64,000 nt of DNA from Microbacterium mitrae (GCF_008017445.1 NZ_VRSW01000001.1:248001-312000); one strand, 5' to 3'. Positions 24,213 to 32,345 are shown, counted from the first letter of the stretch. The notes: generated from the letters alone by a model not told the origin. Translations and numbers: made by a program.

Positions 24213-24257
24213 GTAAAAGAGTATACATATCCCCTAATGTTTAGTACACTAATGATT
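24213..24257. promoter_or_regulatory. Divergent promoter with palindromic operator (OhrR-like gene / small Cys protein)
   Basis: The 45-bp gap holds TATACT on the minus strand (24225-24220), seven bases before the regulator ATG, and TACACT on the plus strand (24245-24250), seven bases before the ATG at 24258. The palindrome TTAGT-AC-ACTAA (24241-24252), flanked by TAAT and ATTA, covers the plus -10 box and the minus -35 region. A dimer bound there would repress both genes. Confidence 0.65.
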
Positions 24258-24485
24258 ATGACGAACAAGAAGCCACTCCGCGAACGCATCAATGAGGCAG
24301 GCGGCCTGTACTCCTACTTCAATGCACGACTCATCAAGCTCGCAGGCCCTGCCTCCGTTGGCCCCTACGAGACGACGCCGGTCGAATCATCCGTCGCCAA
24401 GGCCTGCCCGTTGTGCGGCTTTCCGATGAATGAGCACGAGTTTGACCGCTCCGGCCCCAAGCCGCTCATGCACTGCCCGGCCTAA
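24258..24485 (+). CDS. Small Cys/His-rich protein of unknown function, divergent from the OhrR-like regulator
   Basis: I do not recognise the function. The 75-residue protein has a basic N-terminus (MTNKKPLRERINEAGG) and a C-terminal CPLCGFPMNEHEF-x8-PLMHCPA. Two Cys in CxxC, a His and a final His-Cys could bind zinc or iron or act in thiol redox chemistry. The frame is open further upstream, and ATGs at 24237 and 24252 are possible, but the ATG at 24258 lies seven bases after the -10 box and outside the palindrome. Shared control by the thiol-sensing regulator is an inference from the shared promoter. A terminator follows. Confidence 0.75.
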   Translation: MTNKKPLRERINEAGGLYSYFNARLIKLAGPASVGPYETTPVESSVAKACPLCGFPMNEHEFDRSGPKPLMHCPA

Positions 24486-24524
24486 TACGCCCTTCAGAGA
24501 GTTTGTCTCCTCTTGCAGCGATGA

Positions 24525-24547
24525 AACCGGCGCCGTCGGCGCCGGTT
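24525..24547. terminator. Bidirectional terminator between the small Cys protein and uvrB
   Basis: A perfect 10-bp stem AACCGGCGCC (24525-24534) with 24538-24547 and a three-base loop lies between convergent genes. Confidence 0.75.
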
Positions 24548-24553
24548 GTCACC

Positions 24554-26620
24554 CTACGCGTGCCCGGCCTTCTCCATTTGCCGTAGATCACGCTTGAGGT
24601 CTTGCACCTCATCGCGCAGGCGCGCGGCCAACTCAAACTTGAGCTCCTGGGCCGCGGTCAGCATCTGATCGGTGAGATCAGCGATTGTCGACTCCAGCTG
24701 GCTGGCACCTTCGGCCGCGATTCCTTCTCGGCCCAACTTCGGGGTCGGAGACTTCTTCTTGACTCCCCCGGATCGTGCCAGCATCGCCTTGGTGTCTGCG
24801 CCCTCGCGCGCCAGCGCATCGGTGATGTCGGCAATCTTCTTCCGAAGCGGCTGCGGGTCGATACCGTGTTCCGTGTTGTAAGCGATCTGCTTCTCACGGC
24901 GACGCTCGGTCTCATCGATCGCCTTTGCCATCGAGTCCGTCACACGATCGGCGTACATGTGCACTTCACCCGAGACGTTTCGCGCCGCACGACCAATTGT
25001 CTGGATCAACGAGGTTCCGCTGCGCAGGAAGCCCTCCTTGTCGGCGTCGAGAATCGCCACCAGAGAGACCTCCGGGAGATCGAGCCCCTCGCGCAACAGG
25101 TTGATACCGACCAGCACGTCATACACACCAGCACGCAGCTCGCTCAGCAGTTCTACACGCCGCAGCGTGTCAACATCCGAGTGCAGATAGCGCACGCGCA
25201 CTCCGTGCTCTTGCAAGAAGTCGGTGAGCTCTTCAGCCATCTTTTTCGTCAGCGTTGTGACCAGCACGCGTTCGTCCTTCTCAACACGCGCACGAATCTG
25301 CTCCAACAGGTCATCGATCTGACCCTTCGAGGGCTTCACAATGATCTGCGGGTCAACGAGACCCGTCGGGCGAATGATCTGCTCGACCACGCCGTCTGCG
25401 ATACCCATTTCGTACTTGCCGGGCGTCGCCGACAGGTAGACCGTCTGGCCGACTCGGTTCTTAAACTCGTCCCACCGCAGCGGCCTGTTGTCCATGGCGC
25501 TGGGCAGGCGGAATCCGTGCTCAACCAGGGTGCGCTTGCGCGAGGCATCACCCTCGTACATCGCGCCAATCTGCGGAACCGTGACGTGCGACTCGTCGAT
25601 GACGAGCAGGAAGTCGTCGGGAAAGAAGTCAAGCAACGTATGCGGTGGCTCGCCGGGTTGCCTGCCGTCCATATGACGCGAATAGTTCTCAATGCCCGAG
25701 CAGAAGCCCAATTGCTGCAGCATTTCGAGGTCAAACGTCGTGCGCATGCGCAGACGTTGCGCCTCCAGGAGCTTTCCTTGACTCTCAAACTCACGAAGCC
25801 GCTCGGCGAGCTCTTCTTCAATCGTGCGGATTGAGCGTTGCACCACCTCGTTGGCAGCCACATAGTGCGAAGCCGGAAAAATAGGAACCGAGTCAAGCTT
25901 GTCGATCACGTCACCCGTGAGCGGGTGTAGCCGATAGAGCGCCTCAATTTCGTCACCGAACATCTCGATGCGAATCGCGTACTCCTCGTAGACCGGGATG
26001 ATTTCAATCGTGTCGCCACGCACCCGAAAGTTGCCGCGCGAGAAATCGACATCGTTGCGGTTGTACTGCATCGCGATGAACTGCCGAATGAGAGCGTCGC
26101 GATCGTACTGCTCCCCCACCTGCAGCGCCACCATGGCGCGCAGGTATTCCTCGGGCGCACCGAGGCCGTATATGCACGACACGGTGGACACCACAACAAC
26201 ATCGCGACGCGAGAGCAGCGAGTTGGTGGTGGAGTGACGTAGACGCTCGACCTCGGCGTTGACCGACGAGTCTTTCTCAATGAACGTATCGGTCTGCGGA
26301 ACGTACGCCTCTGGCTGGTAGTAGTCGTAGTAAGAAACGAAGTACTCGACGGCATTGTTTGGCATGAGTTCGCGGAACTCGTTTGCCAACTGCGCTGCAA
26401 GGGTCTTGTTGTGCGCCAGCACGAGGGTTGGGCGCTGCACCTGCTCAATCAGCCATGCGGTCGTCGCGGACTTTCCGGTTCCGGTTGCGCCCAGCAACAC
26501 CACGTCGGTCTCACCGGCATTGATGCGCGCCGCCAGCTCGGCAATCGCCTGCGGCTGATCGCCGGAAGGCTCATATTCGCTGATGACCTCGAAGGGGCGA
26601 AGAGCGCGAGTTGGTTGCAT
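24554..26620 (-). CDS. uvrB: Excinuclease ABC subunit B
   Basis: UvrB verifies damage and loads UvrC in nucleotide excision repair. The 688-residue product has the Walker [11 protein letters not shown] near residue 44, the beta-hairpin region [24 protein letters not shown], the helicase motif [26 protein letters not shown] and a C-terminal UVR coiled coil ([20 protein letters not shown]). The ATG at 26620 is six bases after a TAGGCT box. The gene lies only nine bases after coaE, but it has its own damage-type promoter. Confidence 0.97.
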   Translation of the reverse strand: MQPTRALRPFEVISEYEPSGDQPQAIAELAARINAGETDVVLLGATGTGKSATTAWLIEQVQRPTLVLAHNKTLAAQLANEFRELMPNNAVEYFVSYYDYYQPEAYVPQTDTFIEKDSSVNAEVERLRHSTTNSLLSRRDVVVVSTVSCIYGLGAPEEYLRAMVALQVGEQYDRDALIRQFIAMQYNRNDVDFSRGNFRVRGDTIEIIPVYEEYAIRIEMFGDEIEALYRLHPLTGDVIDKLDSVPIFPASHYVAANEVVQRSIRTIEEELAERLREFESQGKLLEAQRLRMRTTFDLEMLQQLGFCSGIENYSRHMDGRQPGEPPHTLLDFFPDDFLLVIDESHVTVPQIGAMYEGDASRKRTLVEHGFRLPSAMDNRPLRWDEFKNRVGQTVYLSATPGKYEMGIADGVVEQIIRPTGLVDPQIIVKPSKGQIDDLLEQIRARVEKDERVLVTTLTKKMAEELTDFLQEHGVRVRYLHSDVDTLRRVELLSELRAGVYDVLVGINLLREGLDLPEVSLVAILDADKEGFLRSGTSLIQTIGRAARNVSGEVHMYADRVTDSMAKAIDETERRREKQIAYNTEHGIDPQPLRKKIADITDALAREGADTKAMLARSGGVKKKSPTPKLGREGIAAEGASQLESTIADLTDQMLTAAQELKFELAARLRDEVQDLKRDLRQMEKAGHA

Positions 26621-26648
26621 ACAACCAGCCTACGCGTGGCCACCGACA
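26621..26648 (-). promoter_or_regulatory. uvrB promoter of the PafBC (RecA-independent DNA damage) type
   Basis: On the minus strand TGTCGGTG (26648-26641), eight bases, TAGGCT (26632-26627) and six bases precede the uvrB ATG. This is an exact match to TGTCRGTG-N8-TANNNT. The element lies inside the last codons of coaE, and the coaE TAG stop is the first half of the -10 box. Confidence 0.82.
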
Positions 26649-27301
26649 CTGGGATCGGCCGTCGTTTCGCTGGTGGCGATGCGACGCTCACGCGCATTCT
26701 TCAGCAACGGCCCCAGGTGATGCCACACCCGGTCGGCCTCTAACAGAGTCTGATCCAGTGACGCCGACGTATCGATCACTACGTCCGCAATCGCCAGGCG
26801 TGCGTCGTCGTCAATTTGCGAGTTCACGCGCGCCCGAGCGTCGTCGGTGGTCATTCCCCGAAACTCGACAAGACGCTCAATGCGCACTGCCGCCGGGGCA
26901 TGGGCCACAATGATGAGATCCCAGGGATCGCTTGCTCGAGCCTCAACAAGCAACGGAACGTCGTAGACGACGACAGCGTCGGAGTCTGCGGCAAACGCCT
27001 CAGCGAAACGGCGCTCCGTTTCTGCTCGCACGGCCGGGTGCACAATCCGATTGAGCATCGCCACACGGTCAGGGTTCCCAAACACGCGCGCTCCGAGCTC
27101 CGCACGTTTCAGCGCGCCGTCGGCATCAATGATGTCGGCGCCGAATTCGGCGGCAATAGCCGCAAGCACCGGGGTGCCAGGAGCCTGGAGCTCCCGAACG
27201 ACAGCATCGGCATCGACAATTACGGCACCATGCTCGGCGAAACGGCGAGCAATCGAAGACTTTCCTGAGGCAATTCCACCGGTGAGCGCAAGAAGAGGCA
27301 T
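26630..27301 (-). CDS. coaE: Dephospho-CoA kinase
   Basis: CoaE phosphorylates dephospho-CoA in the last step of coenzyme A synthesis. The 223-residue product has the P-loop LTGGIASGKSS at residue 5, DADAVVRELQ, and the VVYDVPLLVEA strand typical of the family. An ATG at 27310 is possible, but the ATG at 27301 has GGCAGG at a better distance. Linkage to uvrB is common in actinobacteria. It lies downstream of rpsA beyond a terminator. Confidence 0.94.
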   Translation of the reverse strand: MPLLALTGGIASGKSSIARRFAEHGAVIVDADAVVRELQAPGTPVLAAIAAEFGADIIDADGALKRAELGARVFGNPDRVAMLNRIVHPAVRAETERRFAEAFAADSDAVVVYDVPLLVEARASDPWDLIIVAHAPAAVRIERLVEFRGMTTDDARARVNSQIDDDARLAIADVVIDTSASLDQTLLEADRVWHHLGPLLKNARERRIATSETTADPSVGGHA

Positions 27302-27321
27302 ACCGAACATCCTGCCAGAGC

Positions 27322-27371
27322 CGCGCACCGTGGTTCCGCAGGGCGTTCCGCGCGCACCGTGGTTCCGCAGG
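27322..27371. repeat. Direct repeat of a CGCACCGTGGTTCCGC unit
   Basis: Identical 21-bp copies at 27322-27342 and 27351-27371, offset by 29 bases, share the core CGCACCGTGGTTCCGC. The same 16-mer occurs inverted near 43709-43724. The copies lie just upstream of coaE, next to the rpsA terminator. Confidence 0.75.
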
Positions 27372-27394
27372 ACGACAACACCCCGCCGGCGCGC

Positions 27395-27433
27395 AAAAAA
27401 ACGGGGCCGGAACCCGAAAGGTTCCGACCCCGT
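27395..27433 (-). terminator. Terminator after rpsA
   Basis: A stem of 14 bp with one mismatch (27401-27414 with 27420-27433) and a five-base loop is followed on the minus strand by a run of seven T. It begins 15 bases beyond the rpsA stop and is the strongest intrinsic terminator in the window. Confidence 0.9.
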
Positions 27434-27448
27434 CAGCTGATCGTTAGA

Positions 27449-28900
27449 TCAAGCGTTGCCCGAGAGCTTCTCGCGCAGAGCCGCGAGTGCCTCGTCGTCA
27501 GCAAGCGTGCCGGCAGCAGCCGAGTCGCTCGAGAAGGACGATGCGCCTGCATCGAACTCCGGAGCGGCAGCCTCAGCCTCAGCGGCCTTGATGACCTGAG
27601 CCTTGTGTGCTTCCCAACGAGCCTGGGCTGCAGCGTAGTCCTGCTCCCACTTCTCGCGCTCGGCGTCAAAGCCTTCCTTCCAAGCGCCCGACTCAGCGTC
27701 GAAGCCGTCCGGGTACTTGTACTCGCCGTTCTCGTCGTACTCAGCAACCATGCCGTACAGAGCCGGGTCGAACTCGGTGCCGTAAGGGTCAACCGACTCG
27801 TTAGCCTGCTTCAGCGACAGCGAGATACGACGACGCTCGAGGTCGATGTCGATGACCTTGACGAAGACCTCGTCGCCGACCGACACAACCTGCTCAGCAA
27901 GCTCAACGTGCTTGCCCGAGAGCTCGGAGATGTGAACGAGACCTTCGATACCGTCAGCAACGCGCACGAATGCACCGAACGGAACCAGCTTGGTGACCTT
28001 ACCGGGGGTAACCTGACCGATTGCGTGGGTACGTGCGAATACCTGCCACGGGTCTTCCTGCGTTGCCTTCAGCGACAGCGAGACGCGCTCGCGGTCCAGG
28101 TCAACCTCAAGAATCTCGACGGTGACCTCCTGGCCAACCTCGACGACCTCAGAAGCGTGCTCGATGTGCTTCCACGACAGCTCGGAAACGTGGACGAGAC
28201 CGTCAACGCCACCGAGGTCAACGAACGCACCGAAGTTAACGATCGACGAAACGACACCCTTGCGAACCTGACCCTTGTGCAGGTTGTTGAGGAAGTGCGT
28301 GCGGGTCTCCGACTGCGTCTGCTCGAGCAGAGCGCGGCGCGACAGCACAACGTTGTTGCGGTTCTTGTCGAGCTCGAGGATCTTCGCTTCGATTTCCTGG
28401 CCGAGGTACGGCGTCAGGTCGCGAACGCGACGCAGCTCGATGAGCGAAGCGGGGAGGAAGCCGCGGAGTCCGATGTCAACGATGAGACCACCCTTGACGA
28501 CCTCGATGACCGAACCGGTGACAACACCGTCGTTCTCCTTGATCTTCTCCACGTCGCCCCAAGCACGCTCGTACTGTGCGCGCTTCTTCGACAGGATCAG
28601 GCGGCCTTCTTTGTCTTCCTTCTGGAGAACAAGTGCCTCGACCAGGTCACCGACGGAAACGACCTCGTTGGGGTCAACGTCGTGCTTGATCGACAGTTCA
28701 CGCGAGGGGATAACGCCCTCGGTCTTGAAGCCGACATCGAGGAGAACCTCATCGCGGTCGATCTTGACGATCGTTCCCTCGATGATGTCGCCGTCGTTGA
28801 AAGACTTGATAGTCAGTTCGACCGCGGCCAGGAAGTCCTCAGCAGATCCGATGTCGTTGATGGCGACCTGCTTGGTGGCCGGGGCGGTTGCGTTAGTCAT
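27449..28900 (-). CDS. rpsA: 30S ribosomal protein S1
   Basis: S1 binds mRNA on the small ribosomal subunit. The 483-residue product has four S1 RNA-binding domains, starting near residues 37, 122, 207 and 294; the last two carry the clear signatures FGAFVDLGGVDGLVHVSELSW and FGAFVRVADGIEGLVHISEL. The C-terminal 110 residues are acidic and Ala-rich and probably flexible. The four-domain form is usual in actinobacteria. A leader of about 140 nt precedes it. Confidence 0.97.
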   Translation of the reverse strand: MTNATAPATKQVAINDIGSAEDFLAAVELTIKSFNDGDIIEGTIVKIDRDEVLLDVGFKTEGVIPSRELSIKHDVDPNEVVSVGDLVEALVLQKEDKEGRLILSKKRAQYERAWGDVEKIKENDGVVTGSVIEVVKGGLIVDIGLRGFLPASLIELRRVRDLTPYLGQEIEAKILELDKNRNNVVLSRRALLEQTQSETRTHFLNNLHKGQVRKGVVSSIVNFGAFVDLGGVDGLVHVSELSWKHIEHASEVVEVGQEVTVEILEVDLDRERVSLSLKATQEDPWQVFARTHAIGQVTPGKVTKLVPFGAFVRVADGIEGLVHISELSGKHVELAEQVVSVGDEVFVKVIDIDLERRRISLSLKQANESVDPYGTEFDPALYGMVAEYDENGEYKYPDGFDAESGAWKEGFDAEREKWEQDYAAAQARWEAHKAQVIKAAEAEAAAPEFDAGASSFSSDSAAAGTLADDEALAALREKLSGNA

Positions 28901-29054
28901 GTAGTGGGTTGTCCTTGTTGGATTGGTATCTCGGGCCTCAGCGCCGTCGACGACCGCGTTTTTGACGCACGCGATCTCAGACGCGAAAGCAAATGGATTT
29001 TTGTGTCAGTTTCAATGCCACTCAGATGAGCCACAAAGATGACAACTCAGCATA
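28901..29054 (-). promoter_or_regulatory. rpsA promoter and leader
   Basis: On the minus strand TATGCT (29054-29049) is a good -10 box, preceded at 17 bases by TGTCGG. It implies an untranslated leader of about 140 nt. Long leaders used for autoregulation are known for S1 genes; no specific RNA structure was identified here. Confidence 0.45.
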
Positions 29055-29120
29055 TCAGAATTGGGGGTTAGCCGACACGCGCGGAGTGCAGCGCGCGGGC
29101 GTTCCGAGTTCGCACACCTT

Positions 29121-29627
29121 TTATGACAGAGATTCGGCCAAATTCAGCAGGTCTTGACCGACAAGGCGCTGGGTCGTCCACTCCTCCATGGGCGTAGCTC
29201 CAAGCGAACGGTAGAGCCCAATCGCGGGCTCGTTCCAGTCAAGGACGGTCCATTCCATCCGGCGATAGCCGCGCTGTGCGCACACTGCAGCAAGCGACGC
29301 CATGAGGAGCTTGCCGTACCCGCGGCCACGTTCTGATGGATACACGTGTAGGTCTTCCAGCCAAAGTCCGTGCGTTCCGGTCCACGTCGAGTAGGTAAGA
29401 AACCAGATTGCAATCCCGACGACGGAACCCTCACGTTCGACGACATGGGCGAACGCATGCGGGTTCTCTGAAAAGAAGGTGACCTCAATCGCTGCGACCG
29501 AATTGAGCACGGCATCCGGCTCGCGCTCATACTCGGCGAGGGCGCGAATATGCGCGAGAAGTGCAGCCGCGTCGTCAACACGCGCTTCGCGAAGAACGGA
29601 ACCATCAGCAAGAGAAATAGGAAGCAC
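29121..29627 (-). CDS. GNAT-family N-acetyltransferase (diamine/spermidine acetyltransferase-like)
   Basis: The 168-residue product is a complete GNAT fold: an acyl-CoA binding motif ERGRGYGKLLM near residue 99 and a C-terminal LDWNEPAIGLYRSLGATPMEEWTTQRL. The latter resembles the eukaryotic-type diamine acetyltransferase (SAT) branch, but the substrate is not established. The start is GTG 29627, six bases after TAGTGT (29639-29634), so a leaderless mRNA is likely. It lies 50 bases downstream of the DksA/TraR-type gene. Confidence 0.85.
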   Translation of the reverse strand: MLPISLADGSVLREARVDDAAALLAHIRALAEYEREPDAVLNSVAAIEVTFFSENPHAFAHVVEREGSVVGIAIWFLTYSTWTGTHGLWLEDLHVYPSERGRGYGKLLMASLAAVCAQRGYRRMEWTVLDWNEPAIGLYRSLGATPMEEWTTQRLVGQDLLNLAESLS

Positions 29628-29639
29628 AGATCAACACTA
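29628..29639 (-). promoter_or_regulatory. Leaderless-type promoter of the GNAT gene
   Basis: TAGTGT (29639-29634) is followed by six bases and the GTG start codon. No ribosome-binding site is present. Confidence 0.55.
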
Positions 29640-29677
29640 CGGCCATCACTTTGTGGTGAATTCTTCGTCGGGGACGA

Positions 29678-30037
29678 TCACCTCCTCGCCGAACCGCAAG
29701 GCACGCAGATATCGGCTTGCGGGCGTATCTCGAGTCTTTCTAACGGGATGCTGATACCGCACACGCGGCAAACGCCATACGTACCGTTTTCCAGCCGCAC
29801 CAACGCGGCGTCTATCGCACTGAGTCGCTCTCGCGCGTCGGAGGCGGCGGCGTCGATCCGCGCCCATTCACGCGATAGCGGCACGCCTTCTGGGTCGTGC
29901 TCATCGTCTCCCCCGGCCTGATCGCGCGCCTCCGCGATCATCGCAAGGGAGTGCTGCGCAGCCGTAAGAGCACGCTGCGCTTGAGCGCGCTGCGTGGCCA
30001 ACAGCTCACGCACTTGCTCCTCACGCCCCGGCATCAT
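29678..30037 (-). CDS. DksA/TraR-family C4-type zinc-finger protein
   Basis: Members of this family insert a coiled coil into the RNA polymerase secondary channel or act as small zinc proteins; actinobacterial members are mostly uncharacterised. The 119-residue product has a long helical N-terminal part (residues 1-85, Ala/Arg/Glu-rich) and a C-terminal CRVCGISIPLERLEIRPQA followed by DICVPC, giving a four-Cys zinc finger. The ATG at 30037 is six bases after TAGGGT. A DNA-damage-type element upstream suggests induction by damage. Function beyond the family is unknown. Confidence 0.85.
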   Translation of the reverse strand: MMPGREEQVRELLATQRAQAQRALTAAQHSLAMIAEARDQAGGDDEHDPEGVPLSREWARIDAAASDARERLSAIDAALVRLENGTYGVCRVCGISIPLERLEIRPQADICVPCGSARR

Positions 30038-30065
30038 GCGATCACCCTACGCCGCCGCACCGACA
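30038..30065 (-). promoter_or_regulatory. PafBC-type DNA damage promoter of the DksA/TraR gene
   Basis: On the minus strand TGTCGGTG (30065-30058), eight bases, TAGGGT (30049-30044) and six bases precede the ATG. This is an exact match to TGTCRGTG-N8-TANNNT with the same geometry as uvrA and uvrB. It overlaps the upstream region of the divergent exonuclease gene. Confidence 0.75.
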
Positions 30066-30088
30066 TCGGCTCGTGTCAAACTTGGCGC

Positions 30089-31012
30089 ATGCAGCGAACC
30101 ATGCTTCTCGACACCGCCTCCCTCTACTTTCGCGCCTTTTACGGGGTTCCAGACTCCGTCAAGGCCGCAGACGGAACCAGCGTGAACGCGGTTCGTGGAC
30201 TGCTCGACATCATCACGAAGCTCGTGACGCTGTATTCGCCGGATGCCGTGGTCGCGTGTTGGGACGACGATTGGCGGCCGCAGTGGCGTGTCGATCTCAT
30301 TCCGACGTACAAAACACACCGCGTCGTTGAAGAGATCGTCAGCGGCCCCGATGTTGAAGAAGTCCCCGACCCGCTGCAGGCACAGATCCCCATCATTCGC
30401 GAGATGCTGGCGTCCCTCAACATTCCCATCGTTGGCCACGCCGGCTATGAGGCCGACGACATCGTCGCAACCCTCGCCACCCTCGCCGACGGCCCGGTTG
30501 ATATCGTCACCGGCGATCGTGACCTGTATCAGCTGGTCGATGACGCCCGCGAGGTGCGCGTCATCTACACGGCACGCGGCATGAGCAATCTCGAAATCGT
30601 GACGGATGACGTGGTGCAAGCAAAGTACGGCGTGCGCGCCAACCAGTACGCCGACTTCGCCACCATGCGCGGCGATGCCTCCGACGGCCTGCCAGGGGTC
30701 GCGGGAGTCGGTGAGAAGACCGCCGCGACGCTGTTGCAGAATCACGGCGACCTTGACGCCATTCGTGCCGCTGCCGCCGCCGGAACCGGAATGTCGGCTG
30801 GCGTGGCAGCCAAGATCATGGACGCGAGCGCTTATCTCGACGTCGCTCCCACCGTGGTGCGGGTGGCCCGCGATGTCGATGTCACGCTCCCCCAGGTTCC
30901 GCTCGCCCCACTCGGCGTGGCCGATACCGCGCACGCAGCGGCGCTCGCCGCGCAGTGGTCGTATACGACGGCATGGGAGCGATTCGAAGCAGCAATCGCG
31001 GCACGCGCCTGA
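30089..31012 (+). CDS. 5'-3' exonuclease (PolI N-terminal domain family, stand-alone)
   Basis: The 307-residue product is the flap/5'-3' exonuclease domain of DNA polymerase I without a polymerase. Asp-rich metal sites are visible in LLDTASLYFRAFYG, GYEADDIVATL and VTGDRDLYQLVDD, followed by the helix-hairpin-helix GVAGVGEKTAATLL. It could remove RNA primers or flaps. The ATG at 30089 (or 30101) lies six bases after a weak -10 box CAAACT. It is divergent from the DksA/TraR-type gene. A terminator follows. Confidence 0.92.
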   Translation: MQRTMLLDTASLYFRAFYGVPDSVKAADGTSVNAVRGLLDIITKLVTLYSPDAVVACWDDDWRPQWRVDLIPTYKTHRVVEEIVSGPDVEEVPDPLQAQIPIIREMLASLNIPIVGHAGYEADDIVATLATLADGPVDIVTGDRDLYQLVDDAREVRVIYTARGMSNLEIVTDDVVQAKYGVRANQYADFATMRGDASDGLPGVAGVGEKTAATLLQNHGDLDAIRAAAAAGTGMSAGVAAKIMDASAYLDVAPTVVRVARDVDVTLPQVPLAPLGVADTAHAAALAAQWSYTTAWERFEAAIAARA

Positions 31013-31028
31013 CTTCCCCACCTCAAGA

Positions 31029-31067
31029 AAGGAGGGCGCCGGAGCATTAACTTCCGGCGCCCTCCTT
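31029..31067. terminator. Bidirectional terminator between the exonuclease gene and trpD
   Basis: A perfect 15-bp stem AAGGAGGGCGCCGGA (31029-31043) with 31053-31067 and a nine-base loop lies between convergent genes. Confidence 0.85.
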
Positions 31068-31082
31068 ACCGCGTGGGTCTGA

Positions 31083-32150
31083 TCAGTTCGCGGTAGCGAA
31101 GGATTGCGTGACCGTCACCCACTCATCAAGCTTGGCGGCGGCGGCACCGCTGTCGATCGCGGCGGCGGCCACGTCACACCCCTCGGCAAGACGGTCCACC
31201 ATCGAACGTTGCGCCTGGGACGCATCGTGGGATAGCCGGTAGGCAACAATGCCGGCTGCCGCATTCAACAGCACGATGTTGCGAACCGGGCCCTCCTGCC
31301 CGCTCAGCACGTCACGAACCACCTGGGCGTTGTACGCCGGATCACCACCCTTAATGTCGTTGATCGATGCGTAAGAGAAGCCGAGGTCACGCGGATCGAG
31401 ATCATGCTCGTGGATGTCGCCGCGTGAGACCTCCCAAATGCGGCTGTGACCAGTGATGGTGAGCTCGTCCAGTCCATCGTCGCCGCGGAACACCAGCGCC
31501 GTCGCGCCGCGCGTACGAAAGACACCCGTGATGAGCGGAACCCGATCAAGTTGCGCGACGCCAACGGCGTTCGCCTCCGCTCGGGCGGGGTTGCACAGCG
31601 GACCGAGAATGTTAAACACCGTGGGAACACCCAGCTCGGAACGCGTGGCGCCGGCAAAGCGGAACCCCGGATGAAACGCTGCCGCCCAGACAAAGGAGAG
31701 ACCCACGCGGGAGAGAACTTCGGCGACCTGGTCGGGCGTCGTGTTCAGGTTGACGCCGAGGGCGCTCACCACATCGGACGCGCCCGACGACGACGTTGCT
31801 GCACGGTTTCCGTGTTTGACGACCGGAACGCCGCTAGCGGCACACACGATTGACGCCATGGTCGAGACATTGACGGTTCCGTAGCGGTCACCGCCCGTGC
31901 CAACAATGTCGAGCACATCGGCGGGAACAGGCAGCGGCAGCGCCGATTCCAGAATCGCGTCGCGGAAACCGACGATCTCATCGACCGTCTCCCCCTTGGC
32001 GTGCAGGGCCACCAAGAATCCGCCCAGTTGTGCATCGCTGGCACGTCCTTGCATGATCTCGCGCATCGCCCAGGTTGACTCCCAAACACTGAGGTCTTTG
32101 CGCTCGAGAAGCGTCGTCAGAATGTGGGGCCAGGAGATCTCATCGAACAT
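31083..32150 (-). CDS. trpD: Anthranilate phosphoribosyltransferase
   Basis: TrpD joins anthranilate to phosphoribosyl pyrophosphate in tryptophan synthesis. The 355-residue product has DIVGTGGDRYGTVNVSTM near residue 80, KHGNRAATSSSGASDVV and NILGPLCNPAR, the conserved substrate-binding loops. It stands alone, away from other trp genes, divergent from ctaE, a placement seen repeatedly in Microbacteriaceae. The ATG at 32150 is six bases after TAATAT. Confidence 0.96.
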   Translation of the reverse strand: MFDEISWPHILTTLLERKDLSVWESTWAMREIMQGRASDAQLGGFLVALHAKGETVDEIVGFRDAILESALPLPVPADVLDIVGTGGDRYGTVNVSTMASIVCAASGVPVVKHGNRAATSSSGASDVVSALGVNLNTTPDQVAEVLSRVGLSFVWAAAFHPGFRFAGATRSELGVPTVFNILGPLCNPARAEANAVGVAQLDRVPLITGVFRTRGATALVFRGDDGLDELTITGHSRIWEVSRGDIHEHDLDPRDLGFSYASINDIKGGDPAYNAQVVRDVLSGQEGPVRNIVLLNAAAGIVAYRLSHDASQAQRSMVDRLAEGCDVAAAAIDSGAAAAKLDEWVTVTQSFATAN

Positions 32151-32345
32151 TGTTCAATATTAGCGAGCCTCGACACGCCGACAGTGCGTCGGTAACGTTG
32201 CGCGTCATCACGCGGGTCACAGCATGAATGTGCCTGATACAAGGCAGGTTCCCAGGCGCTTGTAAGGATGCCCTAAGTTCACCCCAAGCTGTTTTGATAC
32301 GGCTCGATGCATAAAACACGCTCCGTTATCGGCCATAATGGAACG
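32151..32345. promoter_or_regulatory. Divergent trpD / ctaE promoter region, both leaderless type
   Basis: On the minus strand TAATAT (32162-32157) lies six bases before the trpD ATG. On the plus strand CATAAT (32334-32339) lies six bases before the ctaE GTG. Neither start has a ribosome-binding site. The middle of the 195-bp gap shows no further motif that I can assign. Confidence 0.65.

Noticed and set aside
24602..25834. 410-codon plus-strand frame opposite uvrB
   Set aside because: It lies entirely inside a well-conserved uvrB and its translation shows no known motif.
30047..31021. Long minus-strand open frame opposite the exonuclease gene
   Set aside because: The plus-strand frame encodes a complete nuclease with catalytic motifs; the antisense frame has none and is typical of GC-rich shadow frames.
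32250..32300. Pho box in the trpD/ctaE gap (GTTCACC at about 32277)
   Set aside because: Only a single heptamer is present, not the tandem arrangement needed for PhoP binding, and the neighbouring genes give no phosphate link.
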